Origin: JBILVQ01 sp044370375
GTDB lineage: Bacteria; Bacteroidota; Bacteroidia; UBA4408
NCBI GenBank assembly: GCA_044370375.1
Contig: JBILVQ010000102.1
Location: 1-10,537 of the forward strand
DNA: 10,537 bases
Direction of reading: 5' to 3'
Both the position numbers and the translations under genes were made by a program. Positions 6,336 to 10,537 of the stretch are shown here, piece by piece. Numbering within the stretch: position 1 is the first letter of the stretch; every line of letters starts with the position of its first letter. The notes under the pieces were generated by a model. The model was given only the letters and a program-made list of their open reading frames with translations. It was not told where the DNA came from and ran no database searches.

Positions 6336-8027
6336 ATGAAAAAAATTTACAGTTTAATCGCAATGTTAGGTTTAGCCTCGCAGTTTACCCAGGCTCAAAC
6401 AATTGTTGATATTACAGATGCAGATTTAGTTGCCGGACAAACCTACAACTGGACCAACACCAATGTTTACCTTTGCGAAGGTACTGTTTTCGTTGAAGAC
6501 GGTGCTACCCTGAACATTGAGGCAGGTACGGTTATTAAATTTAAACCCAATGTTAGCGGTACTGATCCATCAGCGCTTATCATTTGCCGCGGTGCAAAAT
6601 TGTTCGCCACCGGAACCGTTAATGACCCAATTATTTTTACTGCTGAAGCAGACGATATTAACGATGCAACAGATTTAGGCCCGGCCGACAATGCACTATG
6701 GGGAGGAATTGCCTTGTTAGGCAAAGCTTACACCACCAAAAATGGAAACACAGAAGTAAACGTAGAAGGAATTCCAACCACAGAACCAAGAGGAGTTTAT
6801 GGAATGCCTGCCGGACAGAACGTTGACAACGACAATTCAGGAGTAATGCGTTACTGCTCAATCCGTCATGGCGGAAGTGCTTTAACATCAGGAAGCGAAT
6901 TAAATGGATTGACCCTTGCAGCGGTTGGTTCAGGAACAACACTTGAGTATATTGATGTTTACGCCAATTCTGATGATGGCATTGAATTCTTTGGAGGAAC
7001 GGTTAATCTAAAGTATGCTTCTGTTGCTTTTTGTGAAGATGATTCATACGATTGGGATGAAACTTACACCGGCAAAGGTCAGTTTTGGTTTTCTATCCAA
7101 AGAGATGATGTAGCAGATAACGGTTGGGAGTGTGATGGTTCTACACCAGACAACACAACACCTTTCTCTGACCCTACCGTTTACAATGCAACACACATTG
7201 GTTCAGGAACTGGTGCTGCTGCAGGAAACGCTACCGGCTGGTTGTTGCGTGCAGGAACCAGAGGTTTGGTGGCCAACAGTATTGTTACCGAAATGAAAAA
7301 CAAAGCCATTGAGGTACAAGATCGTCCCTCCAATACGACCACCGATGCCTATTCACAATTGGTTGCCGGTGAGTTGGTCATCAAAAACAATTTGTTTTGG
7401 AATTGCGGTTCTAACACCAACATCGATATGACCTCAAGCGGAATTATTCGTTCAACCGTAACCAGCGGGTTTGGAGGAGAAGATTCTATTTGTTCTTTCC
7501 TTATCAATCATTTAAACACCAACGCCAACTTAATCCAAAATCCACAAATTGTAAATGTGTCAAGAACACAAAATGCAATGTTGGATCCACGTCCTTCTGC
7601 TTCCGGTGCAGCCTATTCAACTGCACTTGCTGCCAACCCAAGCGGTGATGCCTTCTTTTCATCTGTAAGCTACAAAGGAGCGTTTTCTTCAGAAGCATCC
7701 GAATTATGGTTGCACAAATGGTCAAGTTTATACAAGAACGGTCACCTATCTGCCGTTGCTTCCCTAGAGGAAACAGAAAGCGATATTTTCTCTGCTGAAG
7801 TTTATCCAAACCCTGCTAAAGAAAGCATCAACATTGCTCTGTTCGCAAACAACCCAACCGATGTAAAGATTTTCGACAACAAAGGATCTTTGGTAAAAGT
7901 AATTGCACAAAGCAAGTCAGGAATCATTCGAGAAAACATCAACACATCCGATTTAAACCCCGGATTGTACATTGTCCTAATTTCAGACGGAAATCATACA
8001 ACCAACAAAAAGATCGTCATCGAGTAA
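6336..8027 (+). CDS. T9SS-sorted surface protein of a conserved Bacteroidota family of unknown function
   Basis: The 563-residue product starts with a signal peptide cut after residue 20 (FTQA|Q). Residues ~21-470 form one long beta-rich domain, with features I recognise from a widespread Bacteroidota family: LVAGQTYNWT, LNIEAGTVIKFK, LWGGIALLG, EGIPTTEPRGVYG, NSGVMRYCSIRHGG, EYIDVYANSDDGIEFFGGTV, KYASVAFCEDDSYDWDETYTGKGQFWF, and a late YKGAFSSEASELWLHKW. Runs such as TLNIEAGTVI and IIFTAEADD suggest a right-handed beta-helix or related solenoid; this is inferred. The acidic clusters around 212-242 could bind metal. Some databases label relatives 'multidrug transporter', but there are no membrane helices here. 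Residues ~482-563 (VYPNPAKESINIALF ... LNPGLYIVLIS ... KIVIE) are a T9SS type A sorting domain, so the protein is expected at the cell surface. It lies 95 nt upstream of the TonB receptor and is probably co-transcribed with it. Confidence 0.88.
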   Translation: MKKIYSLIAMLGLASQFTQAQTIVDITDADLVAGQTYNWTNTNVYLCEGTVFVEDGATLNIEAGTVIKFKPNVSGTDPSALIICRGAKLFATGTVNDPIIFTAEADDINDATDLGPADNALWGGIALLGKAYTTKNGNTEVNVEGIPTTEPRGVYGMPAGQNVDNDNSGVMRYCSIRHGGSALTSGSELNGLTLAAVGSGTTLEYIDVYANSDDGIEFFGGTVNLKYASVAFCEDDSYDWDETYTGKGQFWFSIQRDDVADNGWECDGSTPDNTTPFSDPTVYNATHIGSGTGAAAGNATGWLLRAGTRGLVANSIVTEMKNKAIEVQDRPSNTTTDAYSQLVAGELVIKNNLFWNCGSNTNIDMTSSGIIRSTVTSGFGGEDSICSFLINHLNTNANLIQNPQIVNVSRTQNAMLDPRPSASGAAYSTALAANPSGDAFFSSVSYKGAFSSEASELWLHKWSSLYKNGHLSAVASLEETESDIFSAEVYPNPAKESINIALFANNPTDVKIFDNKGSLVKVIAQSKSGIIRENINTSDLNPGLYIVLISDGNHTTNKKIVIE

Positions 8028-8049
8028 CAACATAAAAACAAAAAGGGCG

Positions 8050-8068
8050 GGCAGGTATTTTACCTGCC
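8050..8068 (+). other. Intercistronic hairpin between T9SS cargo gene and TonB receptor gene
   Basis: GGCAGGTA (8050-8057) pairs perfectly with TACCTGCC (8061-8068) around a TTT loop. An A-rich stretch precedes it, but only TT follows before AGC, so the U-tract needed for efficient termination is missing. A second palindrome, GCTTTAAAGC, lies at 8075-8084. It may act as a leaky terminator or an RNA-processing/stability element within the operon. No promoter matching TAnnTTTG is visible before the next ATG. Confidence 0.6.
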
Positions 8069-8122
8069 TTAGCTGCTTTAAAGCGGTTTATGTTAAATCA
8101 ATGTCACCACAACATTAAAATT

Positions 8123-10537
8123 ATGAGAACAAGCTTGAAAACAACCCTGGTATTAATGATTCTGTTTGCTTTGAGCGCCTTTGTTGCCGCTGCGCAAACA
8201 GGGGTTGTAAGCGGACAAATTGTTGACAAGGCCACAGGAGAATTTCTTTTTGGAGCCACTGTTGCTGTAGAGGGCACCACCGTTGCAACCACTTGCGACT
8301 TTGATGGAAAGTACAATTTAAAACTTCAACCTGGCACCTATCGCCTTACCTGCACTTACATCAGTTATCAAAAAATGACCATTACTGATTTGGTTATTGA
8401 AGCCGGAAAAGTGGTCAACATTGATTTTGCCATGGAGCAAAACAAGACCGATTTGAAAGAGGTGGTGATTGAAGCAAGGGTTGTAAAAAACACGGATGCC
8501 TCGTTAATTGCCATTCAGAAAAAAGCCTATGCGGTACAAGATGGTGTTTCATCGCAACAAATTGGAAGAACAGGAAGTGCCAATGCAGCAGAAGGCATGA
8601 AGCAGATGTCGGGAGCCAATGTGGAAGATGGAAAATTCATGGTGATGAGAGGATTAGGAGACCGATACTCTATTGCTCAAATTAACGGGTTGCCAATGCC
8701 CAGCTCAGACCCCTATAGAAATGCCTCCAGCTTGGATTTAATTCCCTCCGGATTCATTGATAACATTATAACTGTAAAGACTTTCACCCCTGATCAGCCG
8801 GGAAACTTTGCCGGCGGAAATGTAAATATCACCACCAAAAGTTTTCCCGATAAACTTTATGTGAACTTTAGTATAAGTCAGGCTTACAATACCCAATCAT
8901 CACTTAGCGGTGAATTTCTTTCTTATCAGGGTGGGGCTTCAGACTGGAGAGGAGCAGACGATGGAACAAGAGCAATGCCACAACAGTTCGAAAATGATTC
9001 CATCAGAAATCAACTCAATACCGGTTTATACTTGCTGGCAAGAAATCGTAAAACAGAAAACGAACCCTACCGTCAATTGTTTGATGAGAGCTCAAAATCA
9101 TTCAGCAACAACTACGACCCCTACGCAGTATCCTCTAACAACCAGGAAGGAATTGGTTACCAAATGCGCCAAATACTTGGAGTAAATAATCAATTTAACA
9201 AAACACCACTTAACACCACTTATAATTTTTCTTTAGGAAACAAGTGGGAACTGGGCAAGCAACAGTTGGGCTTTACCACGGGCGCGGTTTATACCAGAAA
9301 TTACAGCTATTACAAGGATGGAAATGTAAACACTTTCATCAATGCCGGCTCTGATAGTCTATTCGCTTATCAAGCGCTAAAAGAAACCAAAAGTGTTGAC
9401 AATCCTCAATTGGGAGCCCTGGCAAATTTATCCTTGAAAATAAACAAGAACAACACGATTGGGATTACAGGAATGTACAGCAATGACGCGGAAAAAGTTT
9501 CCCGTGAACAATCAGGATCCTTTCAAGGGCAAGTTTCCGATTCACGCTCTGTGTTTAACACAAGGGTGCAGGAGTTTACCCAAAGAGAATTAAAAACCTT
9601 GGTGGTAAATGGTGTGCATACCTTGCCTGTTTTGCATGGCTTAGAAATAGAATGGTCGGGCAGCAAAACCCAAAGCCGTCAGTATGAACCCGATTTGCGC
9701 TATTTTGCTTATACGGCAATCCGCGATTCGGTTGACTCATTGGATGCAGATGGAAATTTGTTGTTCAAATATCCTGATACCTTGTATTATATGAACAATG
9801 CTGAGTTTGCATTTCCATACCACTTTTACCGCGACTTAAATGACGACCAGGTGCAGGGAAAACTCGATTTCACTTTAAATTTAAACGAAGCACAAACCGC
9901 AAAAATTAAAGCCGGGGTTTATTACGGACAAACAACACGCGACTTTAAAGAATACCGTTACCAAATGAATAATTCTGGAGTAACCGGTTTAACGCTGAAT
10001 AAATATAATGGAAACATTGATTCGTTAATGGACGATAGCAACTTTGGTATCATTGATACTACCTACTTAAGCAATGGAACCGTAAACCGATACGTTACCG
10101 GTTGGCACTACATCAATCAGGTGAACCTTAGAAATTTTTACACGGGCGATCAAACCATTCAGGCAGCCTATGTGATGGGTGTGTTTAACCCTTTGAAAAA
10201 ACTCAAAGCAATTGGAGGGGTTAGAGTAGAAAGCACCAACATGTTGGTAGCCACCAAAGACACCACCAAAATTGATTACGTTCAACTCAATGGAGATACC
10301 GTAAAAGATCCGGGAAAAGTTGTGTTAACTGATTTTCTTCCTTCTATTAATCTTGTTTATGAGCTCAATGAAAACGCTAATTTAAGGGGAGCTTTTGCGC
10401 AAACCCTGGCCAGACCAAACATGAGGGAATTGGCTCCATTCGCGCAATTCGACCCCAAAAACGGTTTCTTCAACGTAGGGAATCCCGGGTTGAAAAGAAC
10501 CCTCATCAACAACTTTGACTTGCGCTTTGAATATTAT
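8123..10537 (+). CDS. TonB-dependent outer-membrane receptor with N-terminal carboxypeptidase-regulatory-like domain (3' end outside window)
   Basis: The frame runs open from the ATG at 8123 to the last base, giving 805 residues without a stop; the C-terminal part of the barrel is missing. Residues 1-24 are a signal peptide ending AAA|Q. Residues ~27-105 are a carboxypeptidase-D regulatory-like domain (VVSGQIVDKATGEFLFGATV, DGKYNLKLQPGTYRL, SYQKM), followed by LKEVVIEA. Residues ~120-240 are the TonB plug, with MVMRGLGDRYSIAQINGLPM, SLDLIPSGFIDNI and GNFAGGNVNITTK. The rest is barrel, with a late ARPNMRELAPF and GNPGLKRT motif typical of this receptor group. Such proteins import ligands across the outer membrane using TonB-ExbB-ExbD energy. 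No SusD partner gene is visible upstream; the neighbour is the T9SS cargo protein at 6336-8027. The substrate cannot be read from sequence; phosphate-related nutrients are suggested only by the upstream repeats. Confidence 0.93.
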   Translation, partial: MRTSLKTTLVLMILFALSAFVAAAQTGVVSGQIVDKATGEFLFGATVAVEGTTVATTCDFDGKYNLKLQPGTYRLTCTYISYQKMTITDLVIEAGKVVNIDFAMEQNKTDLKEVVIEARVVKNTDASLIAIQKKAYAVQDGVSSQQIGRTGSANAAEGMKQMSGANVEDGKFMVMRGLGDRYSIAQINGLPMPSSDPYRNASSLDLIPSGFIDNIITVKTFTPDQPGNFAGGNVNITTKSFPDKLYVNFSISQAYNTQSSLSGEFLSYQGGASDWRGADDGTRAMPQQFENDSIRNQLNTGLYLLARNRKTENEPYRQLFDESSKSFSNNYDPYAVSSNNQEGIGYQMRQILGVNNQFNKTPLNTTYNFSLGNKWELGKQQLGFTTGAVYTRNYSYYKDGNVNTFINAGSDSLFAYQALKETKSVDNPQLGALANLSLKINKNNTIGITGMYSNDAEKVSREQSGSFQGQVSDSRSVFNTRVQEFTQRELKTLVVNGVHTLPVLHGLEIEWSGSKTQSRQYEPDLRYFAYTAIRDSVDSLDADGNLLFKYPDTLYYMNNAEFAFPYHFYRDLNDDQVQGKLDFTLNLNEAQTAKIKAGVYYGQTTRDFKEYRYQMNNSGVTGLTLNKYNGNIDSLMDDSNFGIIDTTYLSNGTVNRYVTGWHYINQVNLRNFYTGDQTIQAAYVMGVFNPLKKLKAIGGVRVESTNMLVATKDTTKIDYVQLNGDTVKDPGKVVLTDFLPSINLVYELNENANLRGAFAQTLARPNMRELAPFAQFDPKNGFFNVGNPGLKRTLINNFDLRFEYY

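Noticed and set aside
6336..8027. 'Multidrug transporter' as product of the 563-residue protein
   Set aside because: Some database relatives carry this label, but the sequence has a signal peptide, no transmembrane helices and a T9SS sorting domain; it is a secreted or surface protein.
8910..9185. 91-residue plus-strand open frame within the receptor gene
   Set aside because: It lies in a different frame inside the TonB receptor coding sequence, whose own frame is open with clear family motifs; it has no recognisable domain or start context.
1..10537. CRISPR array, insertion sequence, tRNA or defence system
   Set aside because: I saw no regularly spaced direct repeats of CRISPR type, no transposase or terminal inverted repeats, no tRNA-like CCA-ended cloverleaf and no defence-family motifs on either strand.

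Overview
The window looks like chromosomal DNA of a member of the Bacteroidota. Three separate genes encode proteins ending in a type IX secretion system (T9SS) C-terminal sorting domain. One intergenic region carries a good Bacteroidota-type promoter (TTG, 18 nt, then TAACTTTG). Start codons lack Shine-Dalgarno sequences and sit in A/T-rich leaders. A TonB-dependent receptor with an N-terminal carboxypeptidase-regulatory-like domain closes the window. Base composition is moderately A/T-rich and looks even across the window. I see no insertion sequence, phage gene, tRNA, rRNA or CRISPR array. Genus cannot be determined from this sequence.

Layout. (1) Positions 1-484, plus strand: the C-terminal end of a secreted T9SS cargo protein. 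It is separated by a probably bidirectional terminator (about 498-536) from a convergent gene. (2) 541-1770, minus strand: a periplasmic OmpA-family protein with a Phe-rich signal peptide and a variant peptidoglycan-binding motif. (3) 1946-3658, plus strand: recJ, single-strand-specific DNA exonuclease, divergent from gene 2. (4) 3833-6010, plus strand: a surface protein with four Ig-like repeats, two further beta-sandwich repeats and a T9SS sorting domain. It has its own promoter and a strong terminator, so it is probably monocistronic. (5) 6336-8027, plus strand: a T9SS cargo protein of a conserved Bacteroidota family of unknown function. Upstream lies a dense array of TTAA-centred motifs that includes two 11-bp-spaced direct-repeat pairs. 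(6) 8123 to the window end, plus strand: a TonB-dependent receptor, 805 residues visible and open at the edge.

How they may work together. recJ is housekeeping and probably unrelated to its neighbours. The most interesting unit is the last 4.3 kb: a surface-exported T9SS protein followed after 95 nt by a TonB-dependent receptor, with no SusD lipoprotein between them. No independent promoter is evident in the gap, which instead holds a hairpin lacking a U-tract. This is consistent with an outer-membrane uptake pair in which the T9SS protein acts at the surface and the receptor imports a product or ligand. The repeats upstream resemble the architecture of PhoB/PhoP boxes, so control by phosphate or another OmpR-family regulator is a testable hypothesis, not an established fact.
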